The notes beneath the pieces are model-generated. The model searched no databases and had not been told where the DNA came from. It saw only the letters and a list, made by a program, of their open reading frames with translations. The translations under genes were made by a program, and so were the position numbers. DNA of 41,529 bases, taken from the NCBI GenBank assembly GCA_031287715.1, contig JAITSN010000110.1, forward strand, positions 1-41,529, written 5' to 3'. Positions 25,933 through 32,911 of the stretch are shown piece after piece. Position 1 is the first letter of the stretch. Each line of letters opens with the position of its first letter. The DNA comes from Mediterranea sp. (in: CFB group bacteria) (GTDB taxonomy: Bacteria; Bacteroidota; Bacteroidia; Bacteroidales; Bacteroidaceae).

Positions 25933-26670
25933 TTAGAACGGAAGTTTATAAATAAGTGAGTAGCTGAGACCGAAACAGTTTGAATCGTATTCGCCGTAGC
26001 CGGGCACATACCAGGGATCGCCGTAGCCGCTTAGTGTTGTGCTCATGCTGCGTTTGTAGCGTATGGACCAACCCATGTGGAAGTTTTTGTAGATATGGGC
26101 ATGTACGCCAACCAGCAGTTCCATCCAGCCCATGCCGGCTTTCAGTCCTTTATGGTCGAAAGGAACGCTGCCGCCCCATATATCGTCCGTCAGGCTGGGG
26201 TTTGCCATGCTTCCCCCGAATATCGGGTCTTCGGCGGGGATGCTGATTGCATCGTACGAGAAACTTGTATATCCGTACCGGAACCCGACATACAGATAGT
26301 TCGGATTCCCTTTCTTGTACATCGTATTGTAGTTCATTCCGATGCGGAAATACGGAGCGCCGCTCTTGTAGTGCGTTCCCCTGTCGCTGTACGCGTCGGT
26401 CGTTCCATAGCCGATTTCCACAACGGGGAAGTACCTGTTTTTCAGGTTTGCCGCAACGGCAATCTCGCCGCTCAAAAAGTCGCCGCCCAATACGCTCGCC
26501 CCCAGCCCGTAAATGTCGGTGCTAACGATCAGCCCGTTGTATAAGGGGAAGAACACCTTTTCGTCCTTGTCCTTATCCGCGTTTTGCGCATACAGCCCAA
26601 CTCCTCCAACAAGGAACAGAACCAAACAGACTGCTTTAGCGAAAGAATAATTCGAGATTCTTTGTTTCAT
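25933..26670 (-). CDS. Probable outer-membrane beta-barrel (DUF6048-like)
   Basis: A 245-residue exported protein. The signal peptide ends at GLYAQN, and the rest has alternating polar/aromatic strands ending in SLIYKLPF, as in small outer-membrane barrels. I associate it with DUF6048, a Bacteroidales family of unknown function often next to DUF6452, but this is from memory. Its ATG lies 35 bases inside the end of the upstream lipoprotein gene, in another frame, so the two are probably translationally coupled. The pairing of a lipoprotein with a barrel suggests an envelope complex. No enzymatic motif is seen. Confidence 0.6.
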   Translation of the reverse strand: MKQRISNYSFAKAVCLVLFLVGGVGLYAQNADKDKDEKVFFPLYNGLIVSTDIYGLGASVLGGDFLSGEIAVAANLKNRYFPVVEIGYGTTDAYSDRGTHYKSGAPYFRIGMNYNTMYKKGNPNYLYVGFRYGYTSFSYDAISIPAEDPIFGGSMANPSLTDDIWGGSVPFDHKGLKAGMGWMELLVGVHAHIYKNFHMGWSIRYKRSMSTTLSGYGDPWYVPGYGEYDSNCFGLSYSLIYKLPF

Positions 26671-27124
26671 TCGTGTTCGTACCGGAGTTGGTTATGCGGA
26701 TAGAATCCAATAAAGACATACGGGTATAAGAGATCCCAACAATCGCTTGTTTCATTTCGTATCCACATTCCATGGACACAAATTCCGGCGTATTGGTGTG
26801 CCGGATAACGACCGTATCGCTGATTTGTGCGCCATAGTGGAATATCCACGTCGTCGTATCGCTTGTGTACCTCAATGGAAGGCCGAAACGGGTCACGTTT
26901 TCCGCCTTGTTCAAGAGGATAATATCCGCCGGCAGCGTGGTGACGGTCAAAGAGTCCAACATGCCGTCTGCCACCGTGGCGCCATCCAATTTGTACACAG
27001 AACTCCACAGCATGGCGCGGCCTGCAACCGAACAATCGCTTTCGCCGGCGCACGAAGACATAATCGCTCCCGTCAGCAGACAGGCAACCATCGGAGCGAG
27101 CACGATCTTTACGAATTTCTTCAT
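26636..27124 (-). CDS. Lipoprotein (DUF6452-like)
   Basis: A 162-residue lipoprotein with signal peptide and lipobox (TGAIMSSC, Cys25), followed by AGESDCSVAGRA. The mature part is beta-rich (SLTVTTLPADIILLN, LRYTSDTTTWIFHYG, DTVVIRHTNTPEFVSMECG). It resembles the Bacteroidales DUF6452 family, whose function is unknown; I rely on memory of the family for this. It lies 16 bases after the GT2 gene and overlaps the next gene by 35 bases, so it is mid-operon. Three Cys in the mature N-terminal and central parts could form a disulfide. Confidence 0.6.
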   Translation of the reverse strand: MKKFVKIVLAPMVACLLTGAIMSSCAGESDCSVAGRAMLWSSVYKLDGATVADGMLDSLTVTTLPADIILLNKAENVTRFGLPLRYTSDTTTWIFHYGAQISDTVVIRHTNTPEFVSMECGYEMKQAIVGISYTRMSLLDSIRITNSGTNTNETKNLELFFR

Positions 27125-27140
27125 TTTGCTTTCTTTTTAC

Positions 27141-28091
27141 TTAAATGGTTTCTTCAATCTGGTAATCATTCCGCCCCGAAGCGTTTCGCGAAACAAGTTC
27201 CCCCAGAAAACCCGTAAGGAAAAGCTGCGTACCGATAATCATGGAGGTCAGCGCCAGATAGAAGTAAGGGGAATCCGTTACCAACCGGTAGGGTAACCCG
27301 TTATACACGGCGTATAGTTTGTTTCCCCCTACGATGGCTACAGCGATGAAACCCAGAACGAACATGAGCGATCCGAGCAATCCGAAGAAGTGCATGGGCT
27401 TTACGCCGAAGCGCAACAGGAACCACAGCGTAAGCAAATCGAGATACCCGTTCACAAAACGGTTTATTCCGAACTTCGTCGTTCCGTACTTGCGCGCCTG
27501 ATGCCGGACAACTTTCTCGCCGATCTTCCGGAACCCTGCGCTCTTGGCCAAATAGGGAATATAGCGATGCATCTCGCCATAAACCTCAATATTCTTCACC
27601 ACATCTCTCCGGTAGGATTTCAATCCGCAATTAAAATCGTGCAGGTTCTTGATGCCCGTAACCTTGCGGGCGGTGGCGTTGAATATCTTGGTAGGCAGCG
27701 TTTTCGATACCGGGTCGTAACGTTTCTTTTTCCAACCCGAAACCAGGTCGTATCCTTCTTCTTTGATCATGCGGTACAGCTCCGGTATTTCTTCGGGACT
27801 GTCTTGCAGGTCGGCATCCATCGTGATCACCACGTCTCCCTGCGCCGCTTTGAATCCGCAATACAAAGCCGGTGACTTCCCGTAATTACGCCGGAATTTG
27901 ATGCCCTTTACATGTTCGGATTGGGCTTTCAGCCTTTCGATGACTTTCCAGGAATGATCCGTACTCCCGTCGTTTACGAAAATCACCTCAAACGAAAACC
28001 CATTCCCATTCATCACCTGTTCTATCCAGTGGTAGAGTTCGGATAATGACTCTTCTTCGTTGAACAAGGGGATTACAACAGATATATCCAT
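27141..28091 (-). CDS. Membrane glycosyltransferase family 2 (DPM1/GtrB-like)
   Basis: A 316-residue enzyme that probably transfers a sugar to polyprenyl phosphate at the inner membrane. The catalytic domain (about 1-220) has DISVVIPLFNEEESLSELYH, VIFVNDGSTDHSWKVIE and the DxD-type MDADLQDSPEEIPELY. Two C-terminal membrane helices (about 235-260 and 268-300: FGLLGSLMFVLGFIAVAIVG and the LTSMIIGTQLFLTGFLGEL stretch) are typical of the DPM/GtrB group. It follows DUF4199 by 12 bases and precedes the DUF6452-like lipoprotein by 16. The sugar is not known. Confidence 0.9.
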   Translation of the reverse strand: MDISVVIPLFNEEESLSELYHWIEQVMNGNGFSFEVIFVNDGSTDHSWKVIERLKAQSEHVKGIKFRRNYGKSPALYCGFKAAQGDVVITMDADLQDSPEEIPELYRMIKEEGYDLVSGWKKKRYDPVSKTLPTKIFNATARKVTGIKNLHDFNCGLKSYRRDVVKNIEVYGEMHRYIPYLAKSAGFRKIGEKVVRHQARKYGTTKFGINRFVNGYLDLLTLWFLLRFGVKPMHFFGLLGSLMFVLGFIAVAIVGGNKLYAVYNGLPYRLVTDSPYFYLALTSMIIGTQLFLTGFLGELVSRNASGRNDYQIEETI

Positions 28092-28103
28092 AAGATCGTC
28101 GGA

Positions 28104-28640
28104 TTAAAAAACAATTTGTTTTCTTTTGGTTATGAACGGAGCTGTGATCAGCGCCAGCAAACTGCAATACAGCATATTCTGGGATAATAATTGCATCGTG
28201 ATCTCAATGGCGCTCATGGAACGGATCGTATCAAGGACTTCCTTATATTGATATTGCTCCATGATCTCGGTAAACCCCGGTACGCTTTGGGCCTGTTCAA
28301 ACAACCGGGTGTACGCATCCATTACATAACCGTTGTCTATGTAACGGAAATAAACGTAATGGGCTACGGCTACAAACAACGACGCAAAAAAATACATGAG
28401 AACCATGAATATCCACGACTGCATGAACGTAATGCCGCCGCCACATAGCTTGTCGCGAAAACTGCGCGCATAATAGGCCCCGAGAAAGGGAACAGCCACA
28501 GTCAGTACGAAAAACAAAAGCAACAGGAATGGATTCGACAACCCCAGCGGGAAAAGGATAAATTTTGCAATCCAATACATTCCCATGCAAGTGCCAAAGT
28601 GCATGGCATAACGTTGAAGATTTATTTTGTTTTCGGCCAT
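28104..28640 (-). CDS. DUF4199 family membrane protein
   Basis: A 178-residue protein with four likely membrane helices (about 17-35, 37-55, 72-95 and 150-168), matching the DUF4199 family of unknown function. A family-like pattern is seen around PFLGAYYARSFRDKLCGGG and FMQSWIFMVLMYFFASL. It is the first gene of a five-gene - strand run (DUF4199, GT2, two envelope proteins, ApbE) with intergenic gaps below 40 bases or overlaps. A -7 box lies just upstream. Confidence 0.8.
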   Translation of the reverse strand: MAENKINLQRYAMHFGTCMGMYWIAKFILFPLGLSNPFLLLLFFVLTVAVPFLGAYYARSFRDKLCGGGITFMQSWIFMVLMYFFASLFVAVAHYVYFRYIDNGYVMDAYTRLFEQAQSVPGFTEIMEQYQYKEVLDTIRSMSAIEITMQLLSQNMLYCSLLALITAPFITKRKQIVF

Positions 28641-28660
28641 TGCTTATCATTTTAGTTGCA

Positions 28661-28668
28661 CAAAGGTA
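28661..28668 (-). promoter_or_regulatory. Promoter -7 box for the DUF4199-GT2-apbE operon
   Basis: TACCTTTG on the - strand matches TAnnTTTG, 20 bases before the DUF4199 ATG. A TTG at 28693-28691 lies 22 bases upstream and could be the -33 element. Confidence 0.6.
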
Positions 28669-28727
28669 GCACTTTTTACAGACTTTGCCGCAACGCCCAA
28701 AAACGGTTTATCCTCTCTAATCGTCTT

Positions 28728-29024
28728 TGGGCGTTGCCTTACGGCCCAGGCCATCCGCTGCAAGTCCTCGCTGCGCTGCGGGCTTTCCGCTCCTGTCCTT
28801 AACGCGGGCTGCGCGATTTTGTAAAACCACAAAACGACTTCGCTCTTTAGGAAGAGTGCTTCTATGGTGTCTAAACGCCGTTGTCTTTTGGAAAAAGCAT
28901 TTCGACGGCGTCGAAATGCTTTTTTATCTGTGAAAACGCAGCAGCGGAAAGCCCGGAGCGTAGCGAAACGAAGTGCAGCGAAGCGAGGACTTGCAGCGGA
29001 TGACCTGGGCCGCAGGCAACGCCT
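28728..29024. repeat. Large imperfect inverted repeat (family III) around a terminator
   Basis: Arm one (about 28728-28793) contains GGCGTTGCCTTACGGCCCAG, CATCCGCTGCAAGTCCTCGC and GGGCTTTCCGCT. Arm two (about 28940-29024) carries its complement, with an extra insertion of about 27 bases rich in GAAGCGNAGCG-like motifs. A 21-base piece is repeated exactly at 10667-10687. Short direct repeats (ATGGACA, CAATTGTTAATGG) follow at 29030-29115. The 28641-29150 gap holds no gene. Confidence 0.75.
28892..28924. terminator. Strong bidirectional terminator after the oad operon
   Basis: A perfect 15-bp stem, AAAAAGCATTTCGAC with GTCGAAATGCTTTTT, around a GGC loop, with T-tracts on both strands. It lies about 230 bases downstream of the oadB stop on the - strand, at the centre of the larger inverted repeat, and separates the oad and DUF4199 operons. 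Confidence 0.85.
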
Positions 29025-29047
29025 AAAGAATGGACAATGGACAATGA

Positions 29048-29081
29048 CCCCCCTGAATATTTTATAAAATGTTCAGGGGGG
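29048..29081. terminator. Hairpin closer to the oadB stop
   Basis: CCCCCCTGAA (29048-29057) pairs perfectly with TTCAGGGGGG (29072-29081) around an AT-rich loop. The - strand flank (TCATTG) is not T-rich, so it may act as a 3'-end stabiliser rather than a complete terminator. Confidence 0.5.
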
Positions 29082-29150
29082 CTTATCATTATCAATTGTT
29101 AATGGTCAATTGTTAATGGGATATGTTTGGGCGTTGCCGCTCTTTAATTT

Positions 29151-30386
29151 TCATCCCAGGAATGAGATGAGTACGCCTGCGGCTACTGCCGAGCCGATGA
29201 CACCGGAGATGTTGCTTGCCATGCAGTATTGCAGTACGTGGTTCTTTGAATCGTATTTTAATGCTATTTCGTTCGCTACGCGGCTTGCCATGGGCACGGC
29301 GCTCAGGCCGGTTGCGCCGATCAACGGGTTGATCTTTTTGTGGGTGAACAGGTTAAAGAGTTTCACAAAGAGGATGCCTCCTGCGATGGAGATCGCAAAG
29401 GCGAGGAACCCGCCTATCACGATTCCGATCGTGGTCCAGTTGAGGAAGGCTTCGGTGGTCATGGTTGCGCCTACGCAGAGTCCCAGGAAGATGGTTGCCG
29501 CATTCATTATGCTGTTTGCGGCGGCATCGTACAGACGGGAGGTGTTTACGCCTATTTCTTTGACTAAGTTGCCAAACATCAGCAGGCCGACCAGGGGCAC
29601 GGCGCTCGGTACGAACAGGGCGACGATCGTGGTAACTACGATCGGGAAAATGATTTTCAATACGCGAAGATTCTTCAGTTCTGTTTTTGAGGGATGGGCT
29701 TTTTCCTGTTCTTTCATGTTGATCTTCAGTTCTTTTTTCGTGCAGCATATGCGTACTACGAGCGGGATGATCACCGGCACGAGGGCCATGTAGGAGTAGG
29801 CTGCGATGGCGATTGGACCTAACAGGTGGGGGGCCAGCTTTATGGTTGTAAAGATGGCTGTCGGGCCGTCGGCTCCTCCGATAATTCCCAGCGATGCTGC
29901 TTCTTTGGGGGTGAATCCCATGAGGATGGCGACTAAGAGCACGGTAAAGATGCCGAGCTGCGCGGCGGCTCCAAAGATGGACAGGCGCAGGTTGCGGAGC
30001 ATCGGGCCGAAGTCGGTCAACGCGCCGACGCCCATGAAGATGATGGGGGGCAGGAATCCGGTCTTTATGAGCAGGTAGTAGAGGAAGTTCATGATTCCCA
30101 TTTCGTGGGCGATGTCGTGCAAGGGCATTTCCCAGATGCTTTTGAGTGCTCCGTTCAGCATGATCTTTCCGTTTTCGTCGGCTTGGATGACACCCATTTC
30201 GCCACCCGGGAAGTTGGCCAGCAGCACGCCGAAGGCGATCGGGACGAGCAGTAGCGGCTCGTACTGTTTTTTTATGCCCAGGTAGAGCAGGATAAAGGCG
30301 ATGCAGTACATCACCAGGAACTGCGGTTCGGCAATGATCTTGCCGAAGGCGGTCATATCGTATAGATTTTCTGCGATTTCCCTCAT
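29151..30386 (-). CDS. oadB: Na+-translocating decarboxylase beta subunit
   Basis: The membrane subunit that couples decarboxylation of carboxybiotin to Na+ export. It has 411 residues and about 9-11 membrane helices. The conserved ion-pathway motif GIIGGADGPTAIFTTIKL is present, as are the LPPIIFMGVGALTDFGPML region and the C-terminal SNISGVIGSAVAAGV. The gene start overlaps the stop of the alpha-subunit gene by 4 bases. An oadB label is by similarity; oxaloacetate decarboxylase, methylmalonyl-CoA decarboxylase and glutaconyl-CoA decarboxylase share this subunit type. Confidence 0.93.
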   Translation of the reverse strand: MREIAENLYDMTAFGKIIAEPQFLVMYCIAFILLYLGIKKQYEPLLLVPIAFGVLLANFPGGEMGVIQADENGKIMLNGALKSIWEMPLHDIAHEMGIMNFLYYLLIKTGFLPPIIFMGVGALTDFGPMLRNLRLSIFGAAAQLGIFTVLLVAILMGFTPKEAASLGIIGGADGPTAIFTTIKLAPHLLGPIAIAAYSYMALVPVIIPLVVRICCTKKELKINMKEQEKAHPSKTELKNLRVLKIIFPIVVTTIVALFVPSAVPLVGLLMFGNLVKEIGVNTSRLYDAAANSIMNAATIFLGLCVGATMTTEAFLNWTTIGIVIGGFLAFAISIAGGILFVKLFNLFTHKKINPLIGATGLSAVPMASRVANEIALKYDSKNHVLQYCMASNISGVIGSAVAAGVLISFLG

Positions 30387-32212
30387 TGTTGTATTTTCAT
30401 TAATACGTCATCTTCCGAAACCGTATCTCCGGGATTGACGGGGATGGCTGTTATGATTCCGCCGAACTCGGCACGGATGGCGTTGTAGGTTTTCATGGCT
30501 TCGACATAGCCCAGCAGGTCGCCTTCTTTCACTACGTCGCCTACTTTCAGCGGGGTTTCGGATGTGTCTTTGGTGAGGAAGAATTTGCCTTCCAGCGGCG
30601 AGATCACGTCTTTGCCTTGGCCTGTGAAAGCGAGATCGCCTCCGGCGGGCAGATCGGCTTCGCCATAGGCCACGGTCACGCGGTATGATTGTCCGTCGAC
30701 CTGCACGGTAAGTGTTTTCGGTTTGGCGTCTTCTTGGGGCGACTTGTTTTTTTCGGCTTTCTTTTTGGCGATGTCGGCCAGGAAATCTTCTTTTGCTTTT
30801 CCGCTCTTGTAGGCTTCGTATTGCGCGGGGTGCATCGCATATTCAAAGAGTTCTTCGTCGTCTTGGCCAAGTTCCCATTTGTTTTCTTTCATCGCCTTGC
30901 GGTAGTTGTCAAGCGCATCGGGATAGTTTTCTTGCGGGTCGCCATCGAAGAATTTGCGTCCTTCGCGTTCGGCTTTTCCGATGATCTCCGGGGCAAGCTC
31001 ACCCGGCAGCCGTCCGGCTTTGCCCAGGATCATATCCCAGATGTCGTCGGCAATCATTCCCCAGCGTTCTTTGCCTTTTTCCATTGCGATGACGTTCATC
31101 ATGGCTAAGTTTTTCACGTACTGGCTGAACGGGGTTACCAGCGGGGGGTATCCAACACGGGGCCACACGTAGGCTACTTCGTCGAAGAGTTTGATCAGCA
31201 GCTGGTCTTGTGTCATGAAGGGCAGGTTGCGCTTGGCTTTGTATTTGTTGATCGATTCGAGGTTGGTTTCGAGGTCGGTCATCAGGCTGCCCATCATTCC
31301 GCCGGGGAGTCCGGGGGCTATGAGCAGTGAGTTCATCAGGCGGTTTTTCGGGCTGATATACAGCCCCAGGAAGTCGTCCATGAATTCCTGGATCAGGCCG
31401 CGCACTTTCATGTATGCTTCCATATTGATGTCGGGCACTTGGAATCCGGCGTCTTTCAACGTGGCTTGTACGCTGATCACGTCGGCATGACCCGTGCCCC
31501 ACGACAGGGGATCCATGCCTACGTCAATGTAGTCGCAACCGGCCCTGCAAACTTCGAGGATGGACGTCATGTTGAAGCCCGGGCCTGCGTGGCTGTGGTA
31601 TTGGATCGGTATTTCGGGATGGGCGCTTTTGATGTTCGCCACGATCTGCCCCAAAGTAACGGGGCGGCCGATGCCTGCCATGTCTTTGATGCAGATCTCG
31701 TCGGCTCCGGCTTCGATCAACTCCAAGGCCATATGGGTGTAGTAGTCCACGGTGTGGATGGGAGAGTGTGTGATTGAAAGCGCGCATTGTGAGATCATTC
31801 CTGCATCTTTGGCGTAGACGATGGAGGGGATGATGTTGCGTACGTCGTTCAATCCGCAGAAGGTACGGGTTATATCCGTGCCCTGCGCTTTCTTTACTTT
31901 ATAGAATAGCTTGCGTACGTCGGCGGGAACGGGACTCATGCGCAGCCCGTTCAGGGCGCGGTCGAGCATATGCGTCTGAACGCCGGCCCGGCGGAACGGT
32001 TCCGTCCAATCACGTACGGCTTTGTTGGGGTTTTCGCCGAACAACAGATTGACTTGTTCAAAGCCTCCGCCATTGGTTTCCACACGGGAAAAACAGCCCA
32101 TCTCGAGGATAGCCGGGGCAACTTTTACGAGCTGGTCCACGCGGGGGACGTATTTGCCGGCAGACTGCCACATATCTCTGAATACCAAACTGAACTTTAC
32201 TTCTCTTTTCAT
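30383..32212 (-). CDS. oadA: Biotin-dependent decarboxylase/carboxylase alpha subunit (OadA-like)
   Basis: A 609-residue carboxyltransferase with a biotin carrier domain. The HMGL-like TIM barrel (about 5-270) has FRDMWQSAGKYVP at the metal-binding Asp site, where most members read LRDAHQS, then ETNGGGFEQVNLLFGENP, DEICIKDMAG and the HxH-type YHSHAGPGFN. A PYC/OADA conserved domain (about 285-470) precedes a Pro/Lys-rich linker and the C-terminal biotinyl domain (about 540-609), where GYVEAMKTYNAI carries the biotinylated Lys. It lies 16 bases after the gamma-subunit gene and overlaps oadB by 4 bases. Oxaloacetate decarboxylase is the default; a methylmalonyl-CoA or pyruvate carboxylase-like role is possible. 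Confidence 0.9.
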   Translation of the reverse strand: MKREVKFSLVFRDMWQSAGKYVPRVDQLVKVAPAILEMGCFSRVETNGGGFEQVNLLFGENPNKAVRDWTEPFRRAGVQTHMLDRALNGLRMSPVPADVRKLFYKVKKAQGTDITRTFCGLNDVRNIIPSIVYAKDAGMISQCALSITHSPIHTVDYYTHMALELIEAGADEICIKDMAGIGRPVTLGQIVANIKSAHPEIPIQYHSHAGPGFNMTSILEVCRAGCDYIDVGMDPLSWGTGHADVISVQATLKDAGFQVPDINMEAYMKVRGLIQEFMDDFLGLYISPKNRLMNSLLIAPGLPGGMMGSLMTDLETNLESINKYKAKRNLPFMTQDQLLIKLFDEVAYVWPRVGYPPLVTPFSQYVKNLAMMNVIAMEKGKERWGMIADDIWDMILGKAGRLPGELAPEIIGKAEREGRKFFDGDPQENYPDALDNYRKAMKENKWELGQDDEELFEYAMHPAQYEAYKSGKAKEDFLADIAKKKAEKNKSPQEDAKPKTLTVQVDGQSYRVTVAYGEADLPAGGDLAFTGQGKDVISPLEGKFFLTKDTSETPLKVGDVVKEGDLLGYVEAMKTYNAIRAEFGGIITAIPVNPGDTVSEDDVLMKIQQ

Positions 32213-32228
32213 GTTTTTGGCCTATTAC

Positions 32229-32495
32229 TTATATGACTGATGATTGTTTCTCTACTTTCACTACTTTACCTTTGCTGTGGGTCACCACATTTACGGCCGC
32301 CGTAATGGCGGCAAGTACATGCGCCGGGATGGGCGGCGGGGCGGTAGCCTTTTTCGGCGGGACGGCTTCTTCGGGAACGTATTTGTTCACTAAGCGGATA
32401 AGAAGTTTACTCAGATAGATAACGATGAGCAATATTGCAAATACGGTAGTCATTCCCACGATCATAAGCAATATCGCTGTTTGCAAGTTTTCCAT
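32229..32495 (-). CDS. oadG: Oxaloacetate decarboxylase gamma chain-like protein
   Basis: An 88-residue subunit with one membrane helix near the N-terminus (LLMIVGMTTVFAILLIVIYLS without the final residues, about 9-28), then a Pro/Ala-rich linker (PEEAVPPKKATAPPPIPAH) and a short soluble tail. This is the layout of OadG, which links alpha to beta. It is the first gene of the - strand set gamma-alpha-beta. No TAnnTTTG box is obvious in the 185 bases upstream. Confidence 0.8.
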   Translation of the reverse strand: MENLQTAILLMIVGMTTVFAILLIVIYLSKLLIRLVNKYVPEEAVPPKKATAPPPIPAHVLAAITAAVNVVTHSKGKVVKVEKQSSVI

Positions 32496-32682
32496 GCCAG
32501 GATGTGTTTTAAAGTGATAAATTACAATTGTTTTCCGTCTAAAAACGAAAAAACGCTCGAATGTACCAAATAATAATGGGAATATAACAGGAAAGAGCTA
32601 AAAAATGAAGAAATTTGTATGTTATCAAATAACAGGGAGCTTGCATTATGCAAACATTTCCTGTTTCTACTCTATACAAATC

Positions 32683-32716
32683 AAAAAAAAGGTACCTGCA
32701 TCACGCAGGCACCTTT
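32683..32716 (-). terminator. Intrinsic terminator downstream of uvrA
   Basis: On the - strand AAAGGTGCCTGC pairs with GCAGGTACCTTT (one A-C mismatch) around a five-base loop, then continues into a T-run. It lies about 200 bases past the uvrA stop. The remaining sequence in 32496-32682 and 32717-32911 shows no gene I can support. Confidence 0.8.
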
Positions 32717-32911
32717 CAAGAATAATAGTGGATTTATTAAATGATTATGCATCTGAATTTCTATCGTCATCATTGTTGCTACCGGTATGATTATAATTTC
32801 ATATTTAAGATTAAACCAATACCGCATAGCTATTTCTCGCAAATGAAGTATAATATTTTATATGTTCCAAACTTTTCAGTGCTTTTTTTGTAGGGTTCGT
32901 GGGGGGGAGGT

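Noticed and set aside
32605..32790. 61-residue + strand open frame
   Set aside because: It runs through the uvrA terminator hairpin and has low-complexity content, so it is unlikely to be a gene.
32717..32911. Short acidic - strand peptide frame before the uvrA terminator
   Set aside because: No start codon in frame and about 17 codons only.
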